This document shows, one piece after another, positions 8,441 to 16,876 of a stretch of 64,000 nucleotides of DNA. Both the position numbers and the translations under genes were made by a program. This stretch comes from Demequina salsinemoris (GTDB lineage Bacteria; Actinomycetota; Actinomycetes; Actinomycetales; Demequinaceae): contig NZ_BBQZ01000002.1 in assembly GCF_000974805.1 (NCBI RefSeq), forward strand, positions 623,510 through 687,509. The letters are read 5' to 3'. The notes under the pieces are model-generated. The model worked only from the letters and a program-made list of their open reading frames with translations, had not been told where the DNA came from and searched no databases. Within the stretch, counting starts at the first letter, position 1; every line of letters starts with the position of its first letter.

Positions 8441-9415
8441 ATGGATATCCTCATCGCGGTCACCCGCGAGATGTTCGCCCCCACCACCGCAGCCTTCGCG
8501 CTCGCGGCGATCGGGCTCAACTTCCACTTCGGCCTCACCGGCCTGCTCAACATGGGCCACGCGGGCTTCATGCTGCTCGGCATGTACGGCTACGCGATCA
8601 CCGTCCGCGAGGGCGGAGGCATGTGGCTCGGCCTCGTCGTCGCGGTCCTGCTCGCGATCGGGTTCGCCCTGCTGCTCGGCTGGCCGACACTCAAGCTCCG
8701 CGGCGACTATCTGGCGATCGTGACGATCGCCGCCGCTGAGTTCGTCAGATTCCTCGGCAGGTCCTCGGTGATGAAGAACATCACCGGTGGCTCGACCGGT
8801 ATCCGCGGCACGGACTTCAAGGAGCCGTTCGAGTCGCTCTCGCCGTTCCCCGACGCGCTCATCACGATCGGCCCGTGGCAGCTGCACGGCTCGGCCTCCA
8901 CCTCATGGTGGCTGGTCCTCGTCTCATGGACGATGGTCGCGATCTTCGCGTGGGTGTTCTGGATGCTCGCCAAGTCGCCCTGGGGCCGCGTGCTCAAGGG
9001 AATCCGCGAGGACGAGGACGCGGTGCGCTCGCTCGGCAAGAACGTCTACGCGTACAAGATGCAGGCGCTCGTCATCGGCGGTGTCCTCGGTGCGCTCGGC
9101 GGCATCCTGTGGTCGTTCGGAAACGCGGTGTCGCCCGACTCCATGGGTCGACCCACCACGTTCTGGATCTGGACCCTGCTGCTCCTCGGTGGCGCGGCCA
9201 CGGTCTTCGGCCCGATCCTCGGCTCGGTGATCTTCTGGGCGGCGATCGTGCTCGTCAAGCAGCTCGCAGCGCTGCTGATCCCCGAGACCATCATGTCGAC
9301 GACCGCACGCGAGCCGTTCGCCCTGATCCTGGTCGGCGTCACCCTGATGCTGCTGGTGATCTTCAGACCTCAGGGAATCCTTGGAAACAGAAGGGAGCTG
9401 GCGATCAATGGCTGA
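8441..9415 (+). CDS. livM: branched-chain amino acid ABC permease LivM
   Basis: This is the second permease subunit (324 aa), with the family hallmarks GLTGLLNMGHAGFMLLGMYG near the N-terminus, LRGDYLAIVTIAAAEFVR, and the ATPase-contact loop GIREDEDAVRSLGKN. It starts 3 bases after the livH stop and overlaps livG by 8 bases (ATGGCTGA). Confidence 0.92.
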   Translation: MDILIAVTREMFAPTTAAFALAAIGLNFHFGLTGLLNMGHAGFMLLGMYGYAITVREGGGMWLGLVVAVLLAIGFALLLGWPTLKLRGDYLAIVTIAAAEFVRFLGRSSVMKNITGGSTGIRGTDFKEPFESLSPFPDALITIGPWQLHGSASTSWWLVLVSWTMVAIFAWVFWMLAKSPWGRVLKGIREDEDAVRSLGKNVYAYKMQALVIGGVLGALGGILWSFGNAVSPDSMGRPTTFWIWTLLLLGGAATVFGPILGSVIFWAAIVLVKQLAALLIPETIMSTTAREPFALILVGVTLMLLVIFRPQGILGNRRELAING

Positions 9416-10271
9416 CACCGGCAAGCCCACGCCCACGGCGGCGGACCCGTTCGCCCTCGTGCCCCACGAGCCCGGCGCACCCAAGATGGACAAGATCATC
9501 GTCGCGGACAAGATCCACCGTCACTTCGGTGGTCTGACCGCGGTCGACGTCGAGCACTTCGAGGTCCAGCGCAACGCGATCACCGCCCTGATCGGCCCCA
9601 ACGGAGCCGGCAAGTCGACCTTCTTCAACCTGCTGACGGGCTTCGACAAGCCGCAGACGGGCGAATGGTCGTTCAACGGCTTCTCGTTGCACTCCAAGTC
9701 CCCCGCCGCGGTCGCGCGGTCGGGCATGGTGCGCACGTTCCAGCTCACCAAGGCGCTGTCGCGCATGACGGTGATCGAGAACATGCGCCTCGGAGCCTCG
9801 GAGCAGGTCGGCGAGAGCCTCAGCCGCGCCATGTTCCCCGGACTGTGGAAGAAGCAGGAGAAGGAGATCACCGCGAAGGCGGAGGAGCTCCTGGTCCGCT
9901 TCAAGCTCGACAAGAAGCGCGACGACTACGCCGGAGAGCTCTCCGGGGGTCAGCGCAAGCTGCTCGAGATGGCCCGCGCCCTCATGTCGGACCCGGAGAT
10001 CGTCATGCTCGACGAGCCGATGGCCGGCGTGAACCCCGCGCTCACCGAGTCCCTCCTCGACCACATCATCGAGCTCAAGAACCAGGGCGTCACCGTCCTG
10101 TTCGTCGAGCACGACATGCACATGGTCCGACGGATCTCGGACTGGGTGGTGGTCATGGCCGAGGGCAAGATCATCGCCGAGGGCCCGCCCGCAACAGTCA
10201 TGGCCAACAAGGCGGTGCAGGATGCCTACCTGGGCGCGCACCACGACACCGACCTGTCCGAGGAGCGCTAA
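9408..10271 (+). CDS. livG: ABC transporter ATPase LivG
   Basis: The first ATPase of the importer, 287 aa. It shows Walker A GPNGAGKST, signature LSGGQRK, Walker B IVMLDEPMAGV and the H-loop VEHDM, plus the C-terminal tail typical of LivG. About 30 extra Pro/Ala-rich residues precede the domain. The ATG at 9408 follows AGGGAG and overlaps the livM stop, implying coupled translation. Confidence 0.94.
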   Translation: MADTGKPTPTAADPFALVPHEPGAPKMDKIIVADKIHRHFGGLTAVDVEHFEVQRNAITALIGPNGAGKSTFFNLLTGFDKPQTGEWSFNGFSLHSKSPAAVARSGMVRTFQLTKALSRMTVIENMRLGASEQVGESLSRAMFPGLWKKQEKEITAKAEELLVRFKLDKKRDDYAGELSGGQRKLLEMARALMSDPEIVMLDEPMAGVNPALTESLLDHIIELKNQGVTVLFVEHDMHMVRRISDWVVVMAEGKIIAEGPPATVMANKAVQDAYLGAHHDTDLSEER

Positions 10272-11000
<729 letters not shown>

Positions 11001-11014
11001 CCTCCCGCTCGCTC

Positions 11015-11049
11015 AAGCGCCCCGTCACCCTCGTGGTGGCGGGGCGCTT
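11015..11049 (+). terminator. terminator of livHMGF
   Basis: A 15-bp stem AAGCGCCCCGTCACC / GGTGGCGGGGCGCTT (one G-T pair) with a CTCGT loop lies 14 bases after the livF stop. Confidence 0.8.
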
Positions 11050-11096
11050 CTGCGTGTGGCCAGAGCACTGCGCTGCTCCCCTGCAGCCCCGCACTT

Positions 11097-11145
11097 CCCC
11101 GCATCGTCCTGTTCCCCCGCATCGTCCGGCTCCCCCGCATCGTCC
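11097..11145 (+). repeat. three CCCCGCATCGTCC copies, 18-base period
   Basis: CCCCGCATCGTCC occurs at 11097, 11115 and 11133, exactly 18 bases apart. The same core, in the opposite orientation, lies beyond the next gene (12310-12353), and other intergenic copies are at 28353 and 47701-47725. The role is unknown. Confidence 0.75.
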
Positions 11146-11319
11146 CGTCGCGGCCTGCGCGCCCGTAGCCGCTCACTGCTGCGCTGCCGTCGAAGTCCAG
11201 CAACGAACGACTACCAGGGCACGGCGACCCGATCTCCACACGCCAGCGCCCCACACCGTCCATCCACCGATCGACCGTCGGCCCAAGCGCCCAGGGTTCT
11301 CGCCTGATGCGATACAAGC

Positions 11320-12252
11320 ATGCGACTCCTTGCCGGGCTCAGCGCCCTCGACCTCCCGCTGGCAGGCTTCCTCGGGGCCAACGCGCACGCCTTCACACGC
11401 GCGGAGCTTCTCGAGAGGTGGTCACGTGACGCGCTCGACAGGACGATCGTCCGCGGGACCGCCGTCAGGATCCTCCCGGGCGTCTACTGTGGAGCGGCCC
11501 ACCGAGACGCCGCATCCGTGAGGGGCGAGGCCCTCAACCTGTGGGCGCCGCGCTCGCTCGTGACTGGACCGTTGGCGCTCCACCTGCGCAACGCGGCGCT
11601 GCCGCGGCCCGTCACCGCGGACCTCACCTCCGACAAGGGCGACCCGCTTCACCCGCCGCCGCGGGTGCGGGTGCATCAGCGAGGCGTGCCCCGCACGTCG
11701 TCGAGCTTCCGCGGCGTCGATTGCGTGACCACCGAACGCGCCTTGCTGGATGCGTGGCGCTTCGCAGCTCCCGACGAGCGCCACGCCGTGCTGTGGGAGG
11801 CGCTCTGGGCCCGCGTCTGCACCTGGCGGCAGCTGAAACGCGAGCTGGACCGTGCTCAACGCGTCGCCGGTCGGCGCGACCTGGATCGCTTGCTCGGCTG
11901 GTTCGCCGCAGGCGCGACATCACCGCTCGAGGCCCGCGCGAAGCACGAGGTGTTCACTGGTGCCCAGTTTCGCGAGTTCGAGTGGCAGGTCGAGCTGGTC
12001 CTCCCGACGCGCAGGCCCCAAGTCGACATGCTGCGCCGGCCCGCGGGCGTGATCGTCGAGCTCGACGGCGACGCCTATCACTCCACGCGTGCAGCGAGGG
12101 ATGAGGATCGCAACCGCCAGACCGACCTCGTCGCGGCGGGGTTCGTCGTGGTCAGGTTCGGGTGGCGCGACATCGTCGACCGGCCCGCGTGGTGCCGTGA
12201 GACGGTGCGCACCGTCGTCGCGGGGCGGCTCGCGGCCGCCAGTAGTCGCTGA
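11320..12252 (+). CDS. DUF559-type nuclease-fold protein with N-terminal wHTH
   Basis: A 310-aa protein of a family common as single genes in actinobacteria. The N-terminal ~70 residues (FTRAELLERWSRDALDRTIV, GTAVRILPGVYCG) resemble the AbiEi-like winged helix found in type IV antitoxins. The C-terminal third is a DUF559/Vsr-like PD-(D/E)XK fold: Glu in SPLEARAKHEVF (about 201), Asp in PQVDMLRRP (about 233), VELDGDAYH (about 244-252) and VVRFGWRDIVDRPAW. The acidic residues are kept, so nuclease activity is possible but unproven. No partner toxin lies beside it. It sits alone between livF and the convergent livK and is flanked on both sides by the GCATCGTCC repeat in opposite orientations. 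Confidence 0.75.
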   Translation: MRLLAGLSALDLPLAGFLGANAHAFTRAELLERWSRDALDRTIVRGTAVRILPGVYCGAAHRDAASVRGEALNLWAPRSLVTGPLALHLRNAALPRPVTADLTSDKGDPLHPPPRVRVHQRGVPRTSSSFRGVDCVTTERALLDAWRFAAPDERHAVLWEALWARVCTWRQLKRELDRAQRVAGRRDLDRLLGWFAAGATSPLEARAKHEVFTGAQFREFEWQVELVLPTRRPQVDMLRRPAGVIVELDGDAYHSTRAARDEDRNRQTDLVAAGFVVVRFGWRDIVDRPAWCRETVRTVVAGRLAAASSR

Positions 12253-12309
12253 CTGCGGGAAGGCGGCCCCGTGAGGGCCCTGAGCGGCTACCGGGGAGCG
12301 CTGGGCTGG

Positions 12310-12391
12310 GGACGATGCTCGGGGCGGGACGATGCGGGTGCCCGGGACGATGCGGGGGCTGGGCCCGCATGGGGTGCGGCCAGCATCGTCC
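12310..12391 (-). repeat. GGACGATGC repeat cluster after the DUF559 gene
   Basis: GGACGATGC is at 12310, 12327 and 12345 (spacing 17-18), the last two followed by GGG. An inverted copy GCATCGTCC is at 12383. It mirrors the cluster at 11097-11145, so the gene between is bracketed by inverted repeat clusters. Confidence 0.7.
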
Positions 12392-12401
12392 GGGCGCGCG
12401 A

Positions 12402-12431
12402 AAGGGCCCCTGGCCGAAGCCAGGGGCCCTT
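12402..12431 (-). terminator. terminator of livK
   Basis: A perfect 13-bp stem AAGGGCCCCTGGC with a CGAA loop lies 35 bases past the livK stop. It may also stop reads coming from the plus strand. Confidence 0.8.
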
Positions 12432-12466
12432 CCTTGCAGTGCTATGCGTAGTCCGCTGAGCGGAGA

Positions 12467-13753
12467 TTACGCGGCGGGAACCTCACCGTAGACGGCCTCC
12501 TGCCAGACCGGCACGTTGTCCGCGTCGAACTCGTACACGCCGATGTAGGCCGAGGACGGGTCGTTCGCGTCGTTGAACGCACCGGAGCCCGACACCGCCT
12601 GGTAGGCGATCTCCTCGCCGGCGTTGATCAGGTCGGAGCACTCGACCCAGCCGGTGCACTCGGTACCGCCGTTGGCGCCCGAGACCGCAGCCATGTTGGC
12701 CTGGATCGTCGCGCCGGACGAGTCGCCACCCTTGAGCGCCGCGAGGGCGAGCAGCATGGTCGAGTCGTAGGACTCAGCACCGTACGAGAACGAGTCGAGC
12801 GGCTCGTCGGCGGCGCTGTTCAGCAGGTCCTGGAACTCGGTGGTCGGGTTGGCACCGGGGATGGTGCCCTTCGCGCCCTCGAGCAGGCCCGCGTCGAGGT
12901 CCTCCGAGTAGTCGGCCGTGTTGCCGTCGGTGTAGTACGTCTGCGAGAAGTCCTCCCAGCCAGCGGTCTGCAGCGCCTTGATGACCTGGACGGTCTGCTC
13001 GAAGGCGATGATCAGGATCGCGTCGGGGTTGGTCGCCATGACCGCCTGAGCCTCAGCCGAGAAGTTCGTGGCGGTGGGGTCGAAGGTCTCCGTGGCGCCG
13101 TAGGTCACGTTGACGGTGTCGCCCAGCGTGTCGACCACGACGTCGCGCAGCGACGTGCCGTAGTCGTCCTCGAACACGAGGATGCCGAGGTTCTCGATGC
13201 CGTCGTCCATGATGACGTTGGCGAGCGCGTTGCCCTGGACGGTGTCCGGCGGCGCCACGCGGAAGTAGAAGTCCGAGTAGCCCGACAGCGCGGTCGAGGT
13301 GTTCGCAGGCGAGATCTGGACCACGGACGCGGCAGCGACGTCGTCGACCACGTTCAGCGAGACCGAGGACGACGCGGCACCGACGATGCCGCCGACGCCC
13401 TGCGCGATCAGGTCCGAGACCGACTGCGAGGCGATCTGCGGGTTGGCCGTGTCGGACGAGTCGGAGTCGATGACCTCGACGTCCTGACCGAACACACCGC
13501 CCGCCTCGTTGATCTCGTTCGCGGCGAGGTGCACACCGGCGATCTCGGGCGGGCCCAGGAAGGCGAGCGAGCCGGTGATCGGGAGCAGCGTGCCGATCTT
13601 GAGGGCGTCGCCCGAAGCAGCGGCAGTGTCGCTGCTCGAGGCGTCAGCCGAGGAGCTCGAGTCCGAGTCCCCCTCAACCGAGCAGGCCGCGAGGGCCAGC
13701 GTCGCAACGGCCGCCACGGCCGTGCCACGCGCGATGGTGTTCCATCGTGCCAT
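12467..13753 (-). CDS. livK: branched-chain amino acid-binding lipoprotein LivK
   Basis: The substrate-binding protein of the Liv importer, anchored outside the membrane. It has a lipoprotein signal peptide with lipobox LAAC (Cys near residue 24), a Ser/Asp-rich linker, and then a periplasmic-binding type I domain (LKIGTLLPITGSLAFLG, GVHLAANEINEAGGVFGQDV, ATNFSAEAQAVMATNPDAI). It has 428 aa. The ATG is preceded by GGAGG. The gene faces livHMGF across the DUF559 gene and has its own leader with symmetric elements, so binding protein and membrane complex are transcribed separately. Confidence 0.94.
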   Translation of the reverse strand: MARWNTIARGTAVAAVATLALAACSVEGDSDSSSSADASSSDTAAASGDALKIGTLLPITGSLAFLGPPEIAGVHLAANEINEAGGVFGQDVEVIDSDSSDTANPQIASQSVSDLIAQGVGGIVGAASSSVSLNVVDDVAAASVVQISPANTSTALSGYSDFYFRVAPPDTVQGNALANVIMDDGIENLGILVFEDDYGTSLRDVVVDTLGDTVNVTYGATETFDPTATNFSAEAQAVMATNPDAILIIAFEQTVQVIKALQTAGWEDFSQTYYTDGNTADYSEDLDAGLLEGAKGTIPGANPTTEFQDLLNSAADEPLDSFSYGAESYDSTMLLALAALKGGDSSGATIQANMAAVSGANGGTECTGWVECSDLINAGEEIAYQAVSGSGAFNDANDPSSAYIGVYEFDADNVPVWQEAVYGEVPAA

Positions 13754-13768
13754 GTTTTTTCCTCCAAA

Positions 13769-13814
13769 CTGACGGGAGCCACCGTCAGCGCATCGGTGTA
13801 GGGACGGTCCCTAC
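13769..13814 (-). promoter_or_regulatory. livK leader with operator-like palindrome
   Basis: GTAGGGAC-G-GTCCCTAC (13798-13814) is a perfect palindrome lying 45 bases before livK, just downstream of a possible -10 box TAGTTT (13832-13827). A second hairpin, CTGACGG/CCGTCAG, spans 13769-13788. The palindrome is well placed for a repressor. Confidence 0.45.
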
Positions 13815-13985
13815 TCGATGCCGCCAAACTATCGACCGTATGTTTCTCTCATGGGTCGCAAACATCACGATTTCGTGACCTGGGACGCGAGTTTCCGGCG
13901 GAAATACGCATGTAACACGCACTTCACCGCGTTTTTCGTCATTCAGTGACCAAAGTCCCGGGTGTGACCGCCCCGGATACGACAA

Positions 13986-14015
13986 AGGCGCGGCCCCCGC
14001 CTGGGAGCCGCGCCT
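13986..14015 (-). terminator. terminator of the ANTAR regulator
   Basis: A 9-bp stem AGGCGCGGC/GCCGCGCCT with a 12-base loop starts 26 bases after the regulator's stop codon. Confidence 0.65.
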
Positions 14016-14041
14016 CAAGAGATGTCGTGAGCGGCGTGCCG

Positions 14042-14668
14042 CTACTTGCCGCCACCCATCTGGTCGATGACGGCCTCGGCGACCTCGCGCATCGTCAAGC
14101 GGCGGTCCATCGAGGTCTTCTGGATCCAGCGGAAGGACTCGGGCTCGTTGAGCTTCATCTTCTCCATCAGGAGGCCCTTCGCACGCTCGACCTTCTTGCG
14201 GGTCTCCATGCGCTCGTTGATGTCCGCGATCTCGGACTCGAGCGCGCGGATCTCCTGATACCGGGACGCCGCGATCTCCACGGCCGGGAGCAGGTCGCCG
14301 GGAGTGAAGGGCTTGACGACGTACGCCATCGCACCGGCGTCGCGCGCGCGCTCGACCAGCTCCTTCTGCGAGAACGCGGTCAGCAGCACCACGGGCGCGA
14401 CCCTGTCCTTGGCGATGTGCTCGGCGGCGGTGATCCCATCCATCACGGGCATCTTCACGTCCATGACGACGATGTCGGGCTTCAGCTCCTTGGCCTTCGC
14501 GATCGCCTCCTCGCCATTGCCGGCCTCGCCGACGACCTCGTAGCCGCCTTCCGTGAGGGTCTCGACGATGTCCATGCGGATGAGTGCCTCGTCCTCGACC
14601 ACCAGGGCGCGACGGGTCTTCGTGGACGCGGCTCCGCCTGCCTGCGTCATGTCATTGTCAGCTGTCAC
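14042..14668 (-). CDS. pdtaR: ANTAR-domain response regulator (PdtaR type)
   Basis: A two-component regulator that acts on RNA rather than DNA. The receiver domain (about residues 20-135) has the acidic pocket EDEALIR, the phospho-acceptor in DIVVMDVKMPVMDG and the Lys in AYVVKPF. A coiled linker (EIRALESEIADINERMETRK) leads to the ANTAR three-helix domain (VERAKGLLMEKMKLNEPESFRWIQ). By family, phosphorylation lets the ANTAR dimer bind paired hexaloop RNA hairpins and block terminators. No cognate kinase is in the window. It lies beside tRNA-Leu, as Rv1626 does in M. tuberculosis. The GTG at 14668 is chosen because TAGGCT lies 7 bases before it; an ATG at 14650 is the alternative. Confidence 0.93.
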   Translation of the reverse strand: MTADNDMTQAGGAASTKTRRALVVEDEALIRMDIVETLTEGGYEVVGEAGNGEEAIAKAKELKPDIVVMDVKMPVMDGITAAEHIAKDRVAPVVLLTAFSQKELVERARDAGAMAYVVKPFTPGDLLPAVEIAASRYQEIRALESEIADINERMETRKKVERAKGLLMEKMKLNEPESFRWIQKTSMDRRLTMREVAEAVIDQMGGGK

Positions 14669-14675
14669 AGGCGCT

Positions 14676-14681
14676 AGCCTA
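14676..14681 (-). promoter_or_regulatory. -10 box for leaderless pdtaR mRNA
   Basis: TAGGCT with AGCGCCT between it and the GTG start. No ribosome-binding site is visible for either candidate start. Confidence 0.55.
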
Positions 14682-14689
14682 GTCGTCGG

Positions 14690-14763
14690 GCCCCGATAGC
14701 CCAACTGGCAGAGGCATGCGGCTCAAACCCGCACCAGTGTGGGTTCGAATCCCACTCGGGGCA
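14690..14763 (+). tRNA. tRNA-Leu (anticodon CAA), short variable loop
   Basis: The acceptor GCCCCGA pairs with TCGGGGC, discriminator A. The D-stem GCCC has a GG-containing loop. The anticodon stem is TGCGG/CCGCA with loop CTCAAAC, giving anticodon CAA (UUG codons). The T-arm is GTGGG-TTCGAAT-CCCAC. The variable region is only CCAGT, five bases, whereas bacterial leucine tRNAs normally have a long class II variable arm. No CCA is encoded. The length is 74 nt. The fold is sound; the amino acid identity rests on the anticodon alone. Confidence 0.85.
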
Positions 14764-14928
14764 CTTCACCTGCGGGGATGTCGCACGCGACGCATCGCGG
14801 CCACCGCCCGGGACTCCACCTCGTGGGACTGTCGCCCGGGCGTTTCGCACCTCGGACCGTGGCATGCTGGACTCGGTCCCATGACAGCATCGCCGCTCCC
14901 CGCGGCCCAACAAGCACGGAGGTCCTCG

Positions 14929-15390
14929 GTGCCCCGAGTCAAGCGTCATATCGCCCTGGTCGCGCACGACAACAAGAAGGTCGAGCTGCTCGAGTGGGCG
15001 AGCTTCAACAAGGTGCGGCTCGCGCCGCACCACCTGTACGCGACCGGCACCACAGGGACGATGCTGGAGCACGAGCTCGGGCTGCCCGTCCACCGCTTCC
15101 TCTCGGGCCCGGTCGGCGGCGACCAGCAGATCGGCGGCAGGATCGCCGAGGGCAAGATCGACATGCTGATCTTCTTCTGGGACCCGCTGGAGCCGCAGCC
15201 CCACGACCCCGATGTCAAGGCGCTGCTTCGCCTCGGCGCGCTGTGGAACATCCCGATGGCGTCGAACGTCGCCACCGCGGACTTCATCATCTCCTCGGAG
15301 CTCTTCGAGTCCGCGTACGACCGCGCGATCCCCGACCTCGGCCCGCGCAACTGGGAGGACCTCAAGCCCAAGCCCGCCGACGAGTCCTGA
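14929..15390 (+). CDS. mgsA: methylglyoxal synthase
   Basis: It converts dihydroxyacetone phosphate to methylglyoxal and phosphate, a bypass that relieves phosphate-limited glycolysis. The 153-aa protein has [17 protein letters not shown] at the N-terminus (His and Asp of the active site), ATGTTG phosphate loop, [15 protein letters not shown] and [20 protein letters not shown] (catalytic Asp, His), matching the E. coli enzyme over its full length. The GTG at 14929 has GGAGG 6 bases upstream, so I prefer it to the in-frame ATG at 14881. Confidence 0.95.
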   Translation: MPRVKRHIALVAHDNKKVELLEWASFNKVRLAPHHLYATGTTGTMLEHELGLPVHRFLSGPVGGDQQIGGRIAEGKIDMLIFFWDPLEPQPHDPDVKALLRLGALWNIPMASNVATADFIISSELFESAYDRAIPDLGPRNWEDLKPKPADES

Positions 15391-15395
15391 CCTCG

Positions 15396-15422
15396 GGTGA
15401 CGCGGAGGTCCTCCGCGTCACC
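15396..15422. terminator. bidirectional hairpin between convergent genes
   Basis: GGTGACGCGGAGG-T-CCTCCGCGTCACC is a perfect 13-bp palindrome. It follows mgsA by 5 bases and overlaps the stop codon of the convergent beta-helix gene. Confidence 0.65.
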
Positions 15423-16707
15423 ACCCGGCGTTGTGGCCGTAGTTGCGCTCGATCGATGCCCGCGTGAAGTGGACGCGCGCGCCCGACAGATTGCCGGTGT
15501 ACTTGACTCCCCACTTGACGGTGGAGCGCACGCGGATGTGCTCGTCGTCGGCCAGGGTGTGGGCCCCGGACTCGTAGACCGTGTGCCGGTAGCCGCTGAT
15601 GACGTTGTCGGTCACGTTGATGGTCTTCGGGTACCGCAGGCGGAAGGTCTTGACGCCACCGTTGTTGTACGTGCGCCCCTCCTGGAGCCCGATCACGTTG
15701 TGCGAGAACTCGATGTACTTCGACTTCATGCCGAACACGACCCCGTTGGAGCCGCCGATCAGCGTGTTGTAGGTGATCTTCACATGACGCGGCGACTCGT
15801 TGGCGTTCTTGGAGCCCGCGACCTTGATGTTGGACCCGGTAGGCGCGCTCACGAGCAGGTTGTGCGTGATCACGCCGCCCGTGGACCAGATGGAGGGCCT
15901 CAGATAGATGTTGTGGTCCCTGTTGACCCAGGTCCCGAGGTTGTACCCGATGAAGTTGCTCGAGATGGTGTAGTCGTGCGGCGCGTAGGCCTTGCGCTGC
16001 GCGGGAGTGGTCGCGCCCGGCTTCGCGGAGATCGCGAGGTTCGCGACGCCGTGCGTGTAGCGGACGTCATTGCGCGTGAAGGTCCAGCCGGTCCCGCCGT
16101 AGATGAAGACGATCGCCTTCGCCGAGCCGGTCGTGGCCTTGTCCCACCGCCAGCGCAGGCCCTCGATGCGCCAGTAGTCGATGTCCTTGAAGATCGCCCG
16201 ACCCTTGACGATCACGCGCTCACCCGGCGCGTTCTGGAGGACGATCGGGCGGTCCTTCGTCCCTGCGACCGCGCCCCAGCCGAGCCTCTCCTTGTAGGTG
16301 CCCTCGCGGACCACGATCACGTCGCCAGGTCGGGCCACGCGGATCGCGAACTCGATCGATGCGAGCGGGTGCGACTTCGTGGGCTCTGGGCAGGCCCTCT
16401 CCTCGGACCATCCCTCGACCACGGTCCAGTAGGGAACCTTGTCGACGAGAAGGCACCTGGAGCGGTTGATGTCGGCGTAGGGCGTGCCGTTCGAGTTGGT
16501 GCCGTCGGGCGCGATCACCCAGTCGCTTCCCGAGTCGTCGACGTAGATGTAGCTGCCGCCTGACGCCGGCTTGGCGAGAGTCGTCGCGCCGATCGTGAAC
16601 TTGTCGTCAGCTGCGCTCGCGGGAACGACCGCGATTCCCAGCATCGTGGCTGCGGCGAGAACCGTACCGGTCGCCCTGGCAAGAAGGTGTCGTGTCGAGG
16701 AGGCCAT
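15418..16707 (-). CDS. secreted right-handed beta-helix protein
   Basis: A 429-aa exported protein. The signal peptide is residues 1-32 with cleavage motif PASA-A. After that comes a DUF1565-like opening (SHPLASIEFAIRVARPGDVIVVREGTYKE) followed by about a dozen repeated turns rich in N and I/V (FTRNDVRYTHGV, YTISSNFIGYN, ITHNLLVSA, ITYNTLIGG, FSHNVIGLQ, VTDNVISGY). These define a parallel beta-helix as in polysaccharide lyases and C5 epimerases. No catalytic site can be assigned by eye, so lyase activity is only suggested. It begins at a leaderless-type promoter and is not in an operon. Confidence 0.8.
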   Translation of the reverse strand: MASSTRHLLARATGTVLAAATMLGIAVVPASAADDKFTIGATTLAKPASGGSYIYVDDSGSDWVIAPDGTNSNGTPYADINRSRCLLVDKVPYWTVVEGWSEERACPEPTKSHPLASIEFAIRVARPGDVIVVREGTYKERLGWGAVAGTKDRPIVLQNAPGERVIVKGRAIFKDIDYWRIEGLRWRWDKATTGSAKAIVFIYGGTGWTFTRNDVRYTHGVANLAISAKPGATTPAQRKAYAPHDYTISSNFIGYNLGTWVNRDHNIYLRPSIWSTGGVITHNLLVSAPTGSNIKVAGSKNANESPRHVKITYNTLIGGSNGVVFGMKSKYIEFSHNVIGLQEGRTYNNGGVKTFRLRYPKTINVTDNVISGYRHTVYESGAHTLADDEHIRVRSTVKWGVKYTGNLSGARVHFTRASIERNYGHNAGW

Positions 16708-16714
16708 GTCCGGG

Positions 16715-16720
16715 AGCGTA
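16715..16720 (-). promoter_or_regulatory. -10 box before the beta-helix gene
   Basis: TACGCT is 7 bases (CCCGGAC) before the ATG at 16707. Confidence 0.55.
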
Positions 16721-16821
16721 GAGAACGTGGCACGCGTGGTGAACCCCTGTGTGGATCATCCCACGAACGCTCAACAGGGCTGGCACGCGGACGTTTCGGG
16801 CATAGCGGTCATGACACAGAG

Positions 16822-16858
16822 CGAGGGGCCCAGCCGGACGTGCCGGCTGGGCCCCTCG
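16822..16858 (-). terminator. terminator of pyk
   Basis: A perfect 16-bp stem CGAGGGGCCCAGCCGG with an ACGTG loop lies 18 bases after the pyk stop. It ends the long minus-strand run that starts at 43490. Confidence 0.85.
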
Positions 16859-16876
16859 GTGACGCTAGGTGCTGTG

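Larger units (their letters stand above)
11001..11319. other. 319-base intergenic region after livF
   Basis: It holds the livF terminator (11015-11049), three tandem copies of an 18-base repeat (11091-11145), and about 170 bases in which I see no gene. No clear -10 box or ribosome-binding site could be assigned to the following DUF559 gene. Confidence 0.6.

Noticed and set aside
11097-11145. CRISPR-like periodic repeats
   Set aside because: The period is only 18 bases, with a 13-base repeat and 5-base gaps, three copies, and no cas genes. This is not a CRISPR array.
11320-12252. A complete type IV toxin-antitoxin pair
   Set aside because: The N-terminus resembles an AbiEi-type winged helix but no toxin gene (AbiEii) lies beside it; the C-terminus is a nuclease fold. 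A single gene does not make a system.
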